Of a DNA stretch of 64,000 nt, positions 26,973 to 35,654 are shown piece after piece (within the stretch, counting starts at the first letter, position 1; each line of letters starts with the position of its first letter). The stretch comes from Pseudomonas sp. (lineage in GTDB: Bacteria > Pseudomonadota > Gammaproteobacteria > Pseudomonadales > Pseudomonadaceae). Made by a program: the position numbers and the translations under genes. The notes below the pieces were generated by a model. It ran no database searches and was not told the origin of the DNA. It saw only the letters and a program-made list of their open reading frames with translations. The stretch covers positions 1 to 64,000 of the forward strand of contig VMRT01000009.1 in the NCBI GenBank assembly GCA_007713455.1. Reading direction: 5' to 3'.

Positions 26973-27845
26973 TTATCCCTCGGCCGGCCCCTGGCGGCGC
27001 TGCACATAGGCCATGCACAGGCCGCTGGCGATGATCACCGCCATACCGATCAGCGCCCCGGCATCCGGCGCGTGATCGAAGGCGACATAGCCGACGACCC
27101 CGGCGAACACGATCTGCCCGTAGGTAAACGGCGCCAGGGTCGCCGCGCTGGCGAAGCGGAAGGCATTGGTCAGCAGCAGGTGGCCGAGCATCGCCATGCC
27201 GCCGAGCGCGCCCATCAGCAGCGCGTCGTGCAGCGTTGGCGTCCGCCAGTTGAAGACCACCAGCACGCTCAGGGTCACGCAGCCGACCAGGCTGGTCAGG
27301 TAGTTGCTGGTCACCGGGTGGTCGGTACCGGCCAGGCGCCGGGTCACTAGCTGATACACGGTGAACGACAGCGCCGCGCCGAAGGGCAACAGCACCGCCG
27401 GCGTGAACAGCGCCGAACCGGGCCGCACGATGATCACCACCCCGAGCAGACCGAAGCCCACAGCCAGCCACTGGCTGCGGCTGACCCGCTCGCCCAACAG
27501 CGCCGAAGCGATGGTTACCAGCACCGGGGTCAGAAAGATCACCGCGGTGGCCTCGGCCAGGGGGATGAAATGCAGGCCGTTGATGAACAGCAGGCTCACG
27601 CTGACCAGGCTCAACCCGCGCAGCAACTGTGGCCACGGGCGCAGGGTGCGAAACACGCGCTGGCCCATGCGCGGCACGAACAGCGCGGTCATCAGCACCG
27701 TCTGCGCGACGTAACGAGCCCAGATAACCAGGAACACCGGGTAGATTTCCGAGAGGTGTTTGGCCAGCCCGTCATGACTGGCCAGCAACAGACCCGACAG
27801 CAATATCAGCAGAACGCCGTAGAGCGGGTGATGGTGATCGTTCAA
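26973..27845 (-). CDS. EamA/DMT-family transporter
   Basis: This 290-residue membrane protein has ten predicted helices arranged as two EamA repeats. The first contains [29 protein letters not shown] and the second [23 protein letters not shown]. The family exports or imports amino acids, nucleotides or drugs; the substrate is not predictable. It starts [18 protein letters not shown] and ends GPAEG. It is upstream of the oxaloacetate decarboxylase gene on the minus strand. A 245-base divergent region with no gene separates it from the GNAT gene. Confidence 0.85.
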
Positions 27846-28093
27846 CGCAGGCCTCAGCCACTTGTTAGCAGGCTAACCATTATGCCTGTCATCTTGTCGC
27901 ACCGCTGCACCAATCAGCTGAAACCATTCAGCCCAGCGAGGACGGTGGCGCCACTGCCCTGTCCGTTCCGCTGCGTGCGCTGACTGAGCCCGGACGCGCC
28001 GCCCGGCGGCAAGCGGAACGCCGGCATTTCGCGTATGATCGCCGGCTTTTTGCCGAGCCGCGTGGCGTTTCGCGGCGTTCGAGTGTAGTCGTG

Positions 28094-28597
28094 ATGTACC
28101 AGTTGAGAGCGATGCAGGAGCGCGATATCCCTGCCGTCCTGGCGATCCAGGAAGAATCCTATGCCGCCGAGGTCCTGGAAGACGAGGCGGTGATCCGCTC
28201 ACGTCTGGCGACATTTCCGCAGTTGGCGTGGGTGGCCGAGGATGACGAGGGTGTGTGCGCCTATCTGTTCGCCTACCACTCGCGACTGGGTAAGGTGACG
28301 CCGCTGTACGGGGAGTTCTGCACCGACGGCGAAGCCGATTGCCTTTACCTGCATGACCTGGCCGTGGCCGGACGGGCCGCCGGCCGCGGCATCGGCCCGG
28401 CACTGGTGCGGCACAACCTGCAACAGGCTGGTGCCGCACAGCTGCGTTATTCGGCACTGGTGTCGGTGCAGGATTCCACCGGTTTCTGGTCGCGTCTGGG
28501 CTACGAAGCCCACGACGAACTCGACCCGCCGCAGGCCGGCAACCTGGCCAGCTACCAGATCCCTGCCGTGTACATGGTGCGCGACCTGCACCAGTAA
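28094..28597 (+). CDS. GNAT-family N-acetyltransferase
   Basis: This 167-residue acetyltransferase has an N-terminal beta-alpha core (YQLRAMQERDIPAVLAIQEES), the segment DCLYLHDLAVAGRAAGRGIGPALVRHNL carrying the acetyl-CoA pyrophosphate loop, and YSALVSVQDSTGFWSRLGYEAHDELD. The start is either GTG at 28091 or ATG at 28094; no strong ribosome site distinguishes them. The substrate is unknown. It precedes ureE by 163 bases, within which a sigma-54 promoter candidate lies, so it is probably transcribed separately. Confidence 0.85.
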   Translation: MYQLRAMQERDIPAVLAIQEESYAAEVLEDEAVIRSRLATFPQLAWVAEDDEGVCAYLFAYHSRLGKVTPLYGEFCTDGEADCLYLHDLAVAGRAAGRGIGPALVRHNLQQAGAAQLRYSALVSVQDSTGFWSRLGYEAHDELDPPQAGNLASYQIPAVYMVRDLHQ

Positions 28598-28708
28598 GGC
28601 GCACGCACCTTCCCCGACCCCTACTGGCGCACTATGACGGTGCGCTCAAAGCCCCATTATCAGGCACGCAGGCCCGAATGGCGCCGCGATCGCGATATAT
28701 GGGCCCGG

Positions 28709-28725
28709 TTGGCAAGCCACTTGCT
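28709..28725 (+). promoter_or_regulatory. Candidate sigma-54 promoter upstream of ureEFG
   Basis: TTGGCAAGCCACTTGCT agrees with the -24/-12 consensus (TTGGCACG-N4-TTGCT), with GG at 28711-2 and GC at 28723-4, exactly ten bases between. It is 36 bases before the ureE ATG. With the similar site before urtA it suggests common RpoN/NtrC control of urea uptake and nickel-enzyme maturation. Confidence 0.65.
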
Positions 28726-28760
28726 CTTGTTCCGGAAACGATCCGACCGGAACTCTGCAC

Positions 28761-29261
28761 ATGCTGGTGATTCGCCAACGCATCGACGCCCGCCCCGAGT
28801 GGCAGGCTGAACTTGAACTGACCTACGACGCGCGCAGCAAGAGTCGCCTGCGCTGCTTCAGTACCAGCGGCGAAGACGTCGGCCTGTTTCTCGAACGCGG
28901 CCAGCCGCCGCTGCACGATGGTGAATGCCTGCTCGCCGGTGATGGCCGTGTCGTGCGCGTGCGTGCTCGGCCTGAGCAACTGCTGCACGTCACCTGCGCC
29001 AGCGCTTTCGAACTGACCCGCGCGGCGTATCACCTGGGCAACCGCCATGTCGCCCTGCAGGTCGGCGATGGCTGGCTGCGGCTGCTCGACGACTACGTGC
29101 TCAAGGACATGCTGTTGCAGCTGGGCGCCGGCGTCGAACACATCGAAGCCCCCTTCCAGCCGGAGCATGGCGCCTACGGCGGAGGTCATCACCATTCCCA
29201 CGCGGGTGAGGCAGAGTTCAGCTACGCACCGCGCCTGCACCAGTTCGGCGTACGGACGTGA
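28761..29261 (+). CDS. ureE: Urease accessory nickel metallochaperone UreE
   Basis: This 166-residue metallochaperone delivers nickel to the UreDFG-apourease complex. It starts MLVIRQRIDARPEWQAELEL and contains RGQPPLHDGECLLAGDGRVV, YHLGNRHVALQV with the conserved metal-binding His, and LGAGVEHIEAPFQPEHGAYGGG. The C-terminal tail has a short histidine cluster (GGGHHHSHAGE), less extended than in Klebsiella UreE. Its stop overlaps the GTG start of ureF. Confidence 0.94.
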   Translation: MLVIRQRIDARPEWQAELELTYDARSKSRLRCFSTSGEDVGLFLERGQPPLHDGECLLAGDGRVVRVRARPEQLLHVTCASAFELTRAAYHLGNRHVALQVGDGWLRLLDDYVLKDMLLQLGAGVEHIEAPFQPEHGAYGGGHHHSHAGEAEFSYAPRLHQFGVRT

Positions 29262-29950
29262 ACGCGACGGCCGCTCCCGGCTCGGCCTGGGCGCTGCTCC
29301 GGCTGGCCAGCCCGCAGCTGCCGATCGGCGGCTACAGCTATTCCCAGGGGCTGGAAATGGCGGTGGAGGACGGCCGGGTGAGCGACGCCGACAGCGCTCG
29401 TCGTTGGCTGGAGGATCAGCTGCTGCTCAACCTCGCGCGCTTCGAGGCGCCGCTGCTGCTCGCACATTGCGAAGCAGCGGCACAGGACAACTGGCCGCGC
29501 CTGTTGCAGCTCGCCGCCGAGCACCGCGCCAGCCGCGAAACCCGCGAACTGCAGCTGGAGAGCCGGCAGATGGGCTATTCCCTGACGCAGCTACTCGACG
29601 GCCTGCCGGAACTCGACCAGCCAGCGCGCGACTGCCTGGCCGCTACCGACGAGCCCGGTCTGGCACTGGCCTGGGCGCTGGCCGCCCGCGCCTGGCAGAT
29701 CACGCCCGCCGACGCTCTCGCCGCCTGGTTGTGGGGCTGGCTGGAAAACCAGCTGGCGGTGCTGATGAAGACACTGCCGCTGGGGCAGCAGGCGGCGCAG
29801 CGGTTGACCTCGCAGCTGTTGCCGGTCCTGAGCCAGGCGCAGCGGGAGGCCAGTCAGCTGCCGGAAGCGGCCTGGGGCAGCGCGCCGTTCGGGTTGGTGC
29901 TGACCAGCATGGCGCATGAGCGGCAGTACAGTCGGTTGTTTAGGTCATGA
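29258..29950 (+). CDS. ureF: Urease accessory protein UreF
   Basis: This 230-residue helical accessory protein links UreD to UreG and acts as a fidelity checkpoint in nickel insertion. Diagnostic are [21 protein letters not shown] near the N-terminus and the C-terminal [21 protein letters not shown]. The GTG start at 29258 overlaps the ureE stop by four bases (GTGA). The 361 bases to ureG are unusually long for this operon and contain a repeat element. Confidence 0.93.
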   Translation: MNATAAPGSAWALLRLASPQLPIGGYSYSQGLEMAVEDGRVSDADSARRWLEDQLLLNLARFEAPLLLAHCEAAAQDNWPRLLQLAAEHRASRETRELQLESRQMGYSLTQLLDGLPELDQPARDCLAATDEPGLALAWALAARAWQITPADALAAWLWGWLENQLAVLMKTLPLGQQAAQRLTSQLLPVLSQAQREASQLPEAAWGSAPFGLVLTSMAHERQYSRLFRS

Positions 29951-30311
29951 GAGGTGTTGGCACGTGGGTGCTGGCGGCACCTTTTGCGGCGGCCGGCTCG
30001 ACAGCGCCAACGGCGGATGGCTTAGGTTTCGCCCTGCTGGGCAAGTTCCTTTTGGCAATCGCCCGGATGGCCGGCCCCTCAAAAGGAACCAAAAAGTCTC
30101 GCCCCTGCATCCGGGCCTCGCTGCGCTCGACTTCCCTCGTTTCATCGCTGCTCCGAGGGTCGCCGCGCAAAGGCCATCCCTGGCCCTTCACGGCTCTCGC
30201 GGCACGATCACCACACTCAGCCAACGAATCCCATGCCTGCCCAAATCGGCAGCGGCACGCCCTTCGCATCAACCCCAAGGCTGCCACACGGCCTTCCAGA
30301 GGAGACCACCC
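29951..30311. repeat. Repetitive palindromic element filling the ureF-ureG gap
   Basis: The interval has no credible gene. It contains a perfect 10-bp inverted repeat GTTCCTTTTG (30045-30054) / CAAAAGGAAC (30080-30089) around a GC-rich loop, followed by CAAAAAGTCTCGCCCCTGCA. Sequences of this style (CAAAAGGAACCAAAAAG, often with ...GCCCAAAAAGG...) recur between genes in pseudomonads. This suggests a mobile repeat that entered the operon. Start and end of the element are not defined. Confidence 0.6.
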
Positions 30312-30926
30312 ATGAACACCCAACCCCTGCGCGTCGGCATTGGCGGGCCGGTCGGTTCCGGCAAGACCGCCCTGACCCTCGCTCTGTGCCAGGCCCTGCG
30401 CGACCGCTACAACCTCGCCGTGGTGACCAACGATATCTACACCCAGGAAGACGCCCAGTTCCTCGTGCGTAACGAGGCCCTGGAGCCCGAGCGGATCATC
30501 GGTGTGGAAACCGGCGGCTGCCCGCATACCGCGATCCGCGAGGACGCCTCGATCAACCTCGAAGCCGTCGACCAGCTCAACCGGCGCTTTCCCGGCCTGG
30601 ACCTGATCATCGTCGAATCCGGCGGCGACAACCTCTCGGCGACCTTCAGCCCGGAGCTGTCGGACCTGACCATCTACGTGATCGACGTCTCCGCCGGCGA
30701 CAAGCTGCCACGCAAGGGTGGCCCGGGCATCTGCAAGTCCGACCTGCTGGTGATCAACAAGATCGACCTGGCGCCCATGGTCGGTGCCTCGCTGGAGGTG
30801 ATGGATCGCGACGCCCGCAAGATGCGCGGCGAGCGGCCGTTCGTCTTCAGCAACCAGAAGATCGGCCAGGGTCTCGAGGAAATCATCGCCTTTATCGAGA
30901 AACAGGGAATGCTCAGCGCCGCGTGA
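30312..30926 (+). CDS. ureG: Urease accessory GTPase UreG
   Basis: This 204-residue SIMIBI-class GTPase powers nickel insertion into urease. It starts [21 protein letters not shown], with the P-loop [23 protein letters not shown], the metal-binding [13 protein letters not shown] (Cys-Pro-His), VESGGDNL and the base-recognition VINKIDLAP follow. The ATG at 30312, after AGAGGAGACC, gives the family length; longer upstream frames are spurious. Confidence 0.96.
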   Translation: MNTQPLRVGIGGPVGSGKTALTLALCQALRDRYNLAVVTNDIYTQEDAQFLVRNEALEPERIIGVETGGCPHTAIREDASINLEAVDQLNRRFPGLDLIIVESGGDNLSATFSPELSDLTIYVIDVSAGDKLPRKGGPGICKSDLLVINKIDLAPMVGASLEVMDRDARKMRGERPFVFSNQKIGQGLEEIIAFIEKQGMLSAA

Positions 30927-31002
30927 CCTCGCCCATCAATGGAAATCGACCGAGTGCCCGCTTCTCGGTCCAGCTCTCAGCCTTGCAATCAGAGGAAATC
31001 GC

Positions 31003-31575
31003 ATGAACGTACAGAAAATCCTGGTCACCTCCGCCCTGCTGCTCAGCCCGGCGCTGGCCCTGGCTCACCCTGGGCATGACCACACCGGCGTGCTGTCCGG
31101 TATCGCCCACCCGATCTTCGGTCTCGACCATCTGCTGGCCATGCTCGCGGTGGGTCTATGGGCTGCCCAGCAGACTGGCAAGGCGCGCTGGGCGCTACCG
31201 CTGACCTTCGTCGCGACCATGCTGTTCGGTGGGCTGAGCGGCTTTGCCGGGATCGAGATGCCGCTGATGGAAACCGGCATTGCCGGCTCGGTACTAGCCC
31301 TAGGCCTGCTGGTTGCCCTGGCGGTGCGCCCACCGCTGGTAGTGGCTGCCGCACTGACCGCGCTGTTCGCCGCCAGCCACGGCGTTGCCCACGGCCTGGA
31401 ACTGCCAGAGCTATCCAGCCCGTGGGGTTATGCCGCCGGCTTCGTTATCGCCACTGCCGCTCTGCATGCCGCCGGTTATGCGCTGGTGCGTTACCTGCCG
31501 CAGGCCGCCGCGCCACTGGTGCGCATCGCCGGTGCTGCTTCAGCAGTCACGGGCGCCTGGCTGCTGGCCAGCTGA
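31003..31575 (+). CDS. HupE/UreJ-family nickel transporter
   Basis: This 190-residue membrane protein has a signal peptide (MNVQKILVTSALLLSPALALA) followed by a metal-binding HPGHDH motif at the mature N-terminus. About six helices follow. HPIFGLDHLLAMLAVGLWAA and ASHGVAHGLELP are HupE/UreJ signatures with conserved His and Asp for Ni(II)/Co(II). It sits 76 bases after ureG on the same strand and most likely supplies nickel to urease. Confidence 0.92.
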   Translation: MNVQKILVTSALLLSPALALAHPGHDHTGVLSGIAHPIFGLDHLLAMLAVGLWAAQQTGKARWALPLTFVATMLFGGLSGFAGIEMPLMETGIAGSVLALGLLVALAVRPPLVVAAALTALFAASHGVAHGLELPELSSPWGYAAGFVIATAALHAAGYALVRYLPQAAAPLVRIAGAASAVTGAWLLAS

Positions 31576-31590
31576 GAACTAGGCCATGCC

Positions 31591-31833
31591 TCAGTGATAG
31601 CGCCGTCGCAGCGCAACATTGAGGCGATCGACCACTTCGGCCCAGTCGGCATCCTCGAGGATTTCCTCGCGCAGGAAAGCCGCCTGGGCTGGCGTCCAGA
31701 ACGACGCATCGGCCAGATAGACGTCTTCGGCCAGGGGTGAGTGGGTTTCGATAAAACGCCTGATCGAGACATCATCGTTGGGCAGGCCCAATTGCTCGAA
31801 CAGGTTATGGAAGGCGTGGATCGACTGTTCCAT
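31591..31833 (-). CDS. DUF2789 family protein
   Basis: This 80-residue soluble acidic protein starts MEQSIHAFHNLFEQLGLPND and contains IRRFIETHSPLAEDVYLADASFWTPAQAAFLREE. This is the conserved pattern of DUF2789, a small helical family of gammaproteobacteria with unknown function. A GGAGG-like site (GGAGGTTCAAC) precedes the ATG at 31833. Its stop is 15 bases from the convergent HupE/UreJ stop. Confidence 0.88.
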   Translation of the reverse strand: MEQSIHAFHNLFEQLGLPNDDVSIRRFIETHSPLAEDVYLADASFWTPAQAAFLREEILEDADWAEVVDRLNVALRRRYH

Positions 31834-31916
31834 GTTGAACCTCCGGTGCTGACGCGGGAATGAACGATGTGAGTATCGTCCATTCCCACGAAAGCGCCGT
31901 GGCAGCGCATGCTGAT

Positions 31917-33392
31917 TCAGCGGAACGGCGGCTCGTCAAAGCTGCGTAGCTTGCGCGAATGCAGCGAGTTGAGCTGGCTGCGCAGCAGTTCCAGTGCGGT
32001 GATGCCGATTTTCAGGTGCTGGGTCACGGCCCGCTCGTAGAACGCATTGGCCGAGCCCGGCAGCTTGATCTCGCTGTGCAGCGGCTTGTCCGATACGCAG
32101 AGCAAGGTGCCGTACGGCACCCGCAGGCGGTAGCCCTGGGCGGCGATGGTGCCGCTTTCCATGTCCACCGCTACCGCGCGCGACAGGTTGATCAGCGGCC
32201 GTTCCTGCGCCCAGCGCAGCTCCCAGTTGCGGTCGTCATAGGTCAGCACGGTGCCGGTACGCAGGCGCTTCTTCAACGCTTCGCCCTGTTCGCCGGTGAC
32301 CGTCGCGGCGGCATCCTGCAGCGCCTGCTGCACCTCGGCCAGTGCAGGCAGCGGGATGTGCGGCGGCAGCACGCGATCGAGGATGCCATCGCGGCGCATG
32401 TAGGCGTGGGCCAGCACGTAGTCGCCGATGGATTGCGACTGCCGCAGCCCGCCGCAGTGACCGATCATCAGCCAGCAGTGCGGGCGCAGCACGGCGAGGT
32501 GGTCGGTGATGTTCTTCGCATTGGACGGGCCGACGCCGATGTTGACCAGGGTGATGCCGTGGCCGTCCTCGGCGATCAGGTGATAGGCCGGCATCTGGTA
32601 GCGGTGCCACATCACGCCACCGATGATCGCCTGCGCCTCGCCCTCCTCCATGCCGCGCTCGATGATCACGTTGCCCGGCAAGACCATGCGCGTGAAGCGG
32701 GTGTCGTCGCGCAGCATGTCGAGGCCGTGGCGGATGAACTGGTCGACGTAGCGGTGGTAGTTGGTCAGCAGGATCCACGGCTGTACGTGGCGCCAATCGC
32801 TGCCGGTGTAGTGCACCAGCCGGCGCAGCGAGAAGTCCACCCGCGCGCCATCGAACAGTGCCAGCGGATAGGGATCGGCGTGCTCCCAGTCGTAGAGCCC
32901 GTCGGCGATATCGTCGGTAGCGGCGGACAGGTCGGTGCTGGGGAATACCCGCGCCAGCTCGGCGGCGGTCACGCCGGTGCCGGCCAGCTCGTCGCCCTGC
33001 TCGATGACGTACGGATAAGGGATGTTGCGGTCGCTCATGCCGACCTCAACGGTGACGTTGAAGTCCTGGATCAGCGGTTTCAGCTGATCGAGCAGATAGG
33101 CGCGGAACGCCGCCGGATGGGTCACGGTGACGCTGTACACGCCGGGCGCCTGGACCTTGGCGTAGGCACGGGTCGAGGCCGGCACTTCGCCGTGGCACTC
33201 GTAGGTCAGGCGCAGCTGCGGGTAGCGGAACAGGTTGCGCTCCGCGGCACTGGGCTCGGTGCGGCTGGTTACGTAGCGTTTGAGCGCCTGGTTGAGGGCC
33301 GCTGTGGCCTGCGCGTGCAGCTCGGCCAGCTTGTCGACCGCCTCCTCAGCGCAGGTGGCGACGGTGAAGGTTCTGGATTCGTTGGAAGTCAT
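31917..33392 (-). CDS. amn: AMP nucleosidase
   Basis: This 491-residue enzyme cleaves AMP to adenine and ribose 5-phosphate. N-terminal regulatory domain: residues 1-170, with AEEAVDKLAELHAQATAALN. The C-terminal nucleoside phosphorylase-like domain has the segments ITLVNIGVGPSNAKNITDHL, WLMIGHCGGLRQSQSIGDYVLAHAY and AVDMESGTIAAQGYRLRVPYGTLLCVSDKPLH. Length matches E. coli Amn (484). It is monocistronic, with a terminator on the minus strand between it and the CoA-transferase upstream. Purine salvage and adenylate-pool control. Confidence 0.95.
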   Translation of the reverse strand: MTSNESRTFTVATCAEEAVDKLAELHAQATAALNQALKRYVTSRTEPSAAERNLFRYPQLRLTYECHGEVPASTRAYAKVQAPGVYSVTVTHPAAFRAYLLDQLKPLIQDFNVTVEVGMSDRNIPYPYVIEQGDELAGTGVTAAELARVFPSTDLSAATDDIADGLYDWEHADPYPLALFDGARVDFSLRRLVHYTGSDWRHVQPWILLTNYHRYVDQFIRHGLDMLRDDTRFTRMVLPGNVIIERGMEEGEAQAIIGGVMWHRYQMPAYHLIAEDGHGITLVNIGVGPSNAKNITDHLAVLRPHCWLMIGHCGGLRQSQSIGDYVLAHAYMRRDGILDRVLPPHIPLPALAEVQQALQDAAATVTGEQGEALKKRLRTGTVLTYDDRNWELRWAQERPLINLSRAVAVDMESGTIAAQGYRLRVPYGTLLCVSDKPLHSEIKLPGSANAFYERAVTQHLKIGITALELLRSQLNSLHSRKLRSFDEPPFR

Positions 33393-33521
33393 GGCTCATC
33401 CTGGCTTAACACACGGGCCTATCTTGGCTGCATTTGGTGACGGATGTATACGCAGCCGAGCGGTTGGAGCCGCATCCGAGACGCCGGCGCGCTGGAAATG
33501 AGCGCCGTCATCGGCGAAAAA

Positions 33522-33550
33522 AATCCGACGCCAGAGCCTGGCGTCGGATT
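33522..33550 (-). terminator. Rho-independent terminator of the CoA-transferase gene (minus strand)
   Basis: A perfect 12-bp stem (AATCCGACGCCA / TGGCGTCGGATT) with a five-base loop. Read leftward it is followed by a run of seven T residues. It lies 63 bases after the stop of the acetyl-CoA hydrolase/transferase gene. Confidence 0.9.
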
Positions 33551-33612
33551 CGGGCACCGCTTCGAGCCCGCCGCCGATGCATTGCTGCATCAGCCGCACA
33601 GGCTCCTACCGA

Positions 33613-35124
33613 TTACTTGTCCAGCAGCATGGTGCCGTTCTTGGCGAAGTTGGCATGCCAGGAGAAGGCTTTTTCCAGCACGTGCGGGGTGTGGCCGCCA
33701 CGCTGTTTCGCCTCTTCGAGGTAGGCGAGCGCCTGGGCCCTGTAGTCCGGGTGCATGCAGTTGTTGATGACTCGCGCCGCCGCCTCGACGGGCGCCAGCC
33801 CGCGCAGATCGGCATAGCCCTGCTCGGTGATGATCACGTCGACGTCGTGGTTGGTGTGATCCACGTGCGTGACGAACGGTACGATGGAGGAGATCTTGCC
33901 GTCCTTCGCCGTCGAGGTCGTCACGAAGATGCTGATACGTGCGTTGCGGGCGAAGTCACCCGAGCCGCCGATACCATTCATCATGTGGGTGCCGTTGACG
34001 TGCGTGGAGTTCACGTTGCCGTAGATGTCGGCTTCCAGCGCGGTGTTGAAGGAGATGATCCCCAGCCGGCGGATCACTTCCGGATGGTTGGAGATCTCCT
34101 GCGGACGGAACACCACCTTGCCGGCGTACTTGGCGAGGTCCGAGGCCAGGTTGTCCACGCGCTTCTTCGACAGGGAGAAGGCGGTGGCGGCGGCGAACTT
34201 CACCACTCCGGCGTCGATCAGGTCGAAAACGCCGTCCTGCAGCACTTCGGAAGCGACGGTCAGGTCCTTGAACTCGGAAGTCTTCATGCCGGCCAGCACC
34301 GCGTTGGCCACCGAGCCCACACCGGACTGCAGCGGAGCCAGGCTGTTGGTCAGGCGTCCCAGCTTCACTTCCTCACGCAGGAAGTCCAGCAGGTTGTCGG
34401 CGATCTTCTGGGTTTCGGCGTTCGGCTCGAACAGCGGGGAAGGAATGTCCGGCTCGCTGGACAGCACGATACCGCGCACCTTGGCCGGATCGACCGGGAT
34501 ACCGATCGATCCGATGCGCTTGCTGACGTTGTAGACCGGGATGTCCTTGCGCGAATCCTCGCCGGCCGGGCCGGGAATGTAGATGTCGTGCATGCCTTCG
34601 TACTCGCGCGGAGCAGAAGTGTTCAGCTCGATGATCACGTGCTTGGCGTTCTGCACGAAGATCGGCGAGTTACCGACCGAACCGGTCGGAATGATCTGGC
34701 CATCCTCGGTGATGGCCGCCGCCTCGATGATGGCGTAGTCGACCTGTGGCAGCACGCCTTGACGCAGCAGTTCCGCGGTATGGGACAGGTGCTGGTCGAT
34801 GTAGAGCACTTCGCCGGCGTTGATCTTCTTGCGCTGCACCGGGTTGCCCTGATACGGAATGCGCTTGTTGATGATGCCGGCTTCGGCCATCGACTGGTCG
34901 GCTGCCGGGCCCATGGACGCGCCGGTGAACAGGTTGACCTTGAATTTCTCGCGCTGGCCGCGTTCGGACAGAGCCTTCGGAAACACCTTCGGCTCCCCGA
35001 ACAGGGTGAAGCCGCTCATGCCCAGCGTCATGCCGTCCTCGATCCACGACGCGGCCTCTTCTGCCGAGACGACCTTGTCGAGAAACGCTGCGTTGCGGAT
35101 GTACTTGTTTAGATCGGTTGCCAT
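33613..35124 (-). CDS. Acetyl-CoA hydrolase / succinate:acetate CoA-transferase family protein
   Basis: This 503-residue class I CoA-transferase family enzyme is like the SucCoA:acetate transferases and P. aeruginosa PA5445. Seen: MTLGMSGFTLFGEPKVFP, FTGASMGPAADQSMAEAGII, YIDQHLSHTAELLRQG and VFRPQEISNHPEVIRRLGII. Near the C-terminus come THVNGTHMMNGIGGSGDFARNA and the segment VIITEQGYADLRGLAP. It probably exchanges CoA between succinyl-CoA and acetate, or hydrolyses acetyl-CoA. Regulation is not visible. Transcribed leftward as a single gene with a strong terminator. Confidence 0.9.
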   Translation of the reverse strand: MATDLNKYIRNAAFLDKVVSAEEAASWIEDGMTLGMSGFTLFGEPKVFPKALSERGQREKFKVNLFTGASMGPAADQSMAEAGIINKRIPYQGNPVQRKKINAGEVLYIDQHLSHTAELLRQGVLPQVDYAIIEAAAITEDGQIIPTGSVGNSPIFVQNAKHVIIELNTSAPREYEGMHDIYIPGPAGEDSRKDIPVYNVSKRIGSIGIPVDPAKVRGIVLSSEPDIPSPLFEPNAETQKIADNLLDFLREEVKLGRLTNSLAPLQSGVGSVANAVLAGMKTSEFKDLTVASEVLQDGVFDLIDAGVVKFAAATAFSLSKKRVDNLASDLAKYAGKVVFRPQEISNHPEVIRRLGIISFNTALEADIYGNVNSTHVNGTHMMNGIGGSGDFARNARISIFVTTSTAKDGKISSIVPFVTHVDHTNHDVDVIITEQGYADLRGLAPVEAAARVINNCMHPDYRAQALAYLEEAKQRGGHTPHVLEKAFSWHANFAKNGTMLLDK

Positions 35125-35654
35125 GAACTCACCTCAGAAACTCATCGAATGCTCGTCCGTGAAGGCTCTGCAAAGAAATTCGCCAGGCCTGACGAGGCAG
35201 GGAGACGGCCACTTGATGTCCGGAGACAAAGCGCCCATGTCTTTTGCCGCTCAATATCGGAACCTCAAAAAATCATGCGGCACTTGCAACCCCGTAACGT
35301 AGTCGCTCGCCCCATTCTAGGAGCACCAGCTCGTTTGGCTGTTATACAAAGGTACTAGCAGGCCGCAGCACAGGAGAGGTCATAGCCGGTATCGACGCCC
35401 AGCGCAACCGCGACCGGCAGGCGGCGAGGCGGCGAGGCGTTCGCAGGCCGCACTTCCCGCGGTAAACCGGGCCATTCAGGCTGTCGCCGCGCTCAAAGCG
35501 CCGCCTGAACGCTGTCAAATGAGGAAACGAACCGGGCACCGCCGTCACTTCCCCGCGCCGGTCTTCGCCACCATACTCGCGCCCGCCCGACTGTATTCAA
35601 CGGTCGCCCCACGGTCGCGGGCAGGGCGATGATCGAAACAGACAGGTAGGTATC
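35125..35654. other. 530-base intergenic region between the CoA-transferase and the channel gene
   Basis: Divergent promoter region with no gene I can support. It has a short GGCGAGGCGGCGAGGC direct repeat near 35420-35440 and some AT-richer DNA at 35250-35360, where a promoter for the leftward gene could lie. No RNA gene, riboswitch or mobile element was recognised. Confidence 0.4.

Noticed and set aside
33577-35112. 511-codon plus-strand open frame
   Set aside because: Antisense to the acetyl-CoA hydrolase/transferase gene; no motifs.
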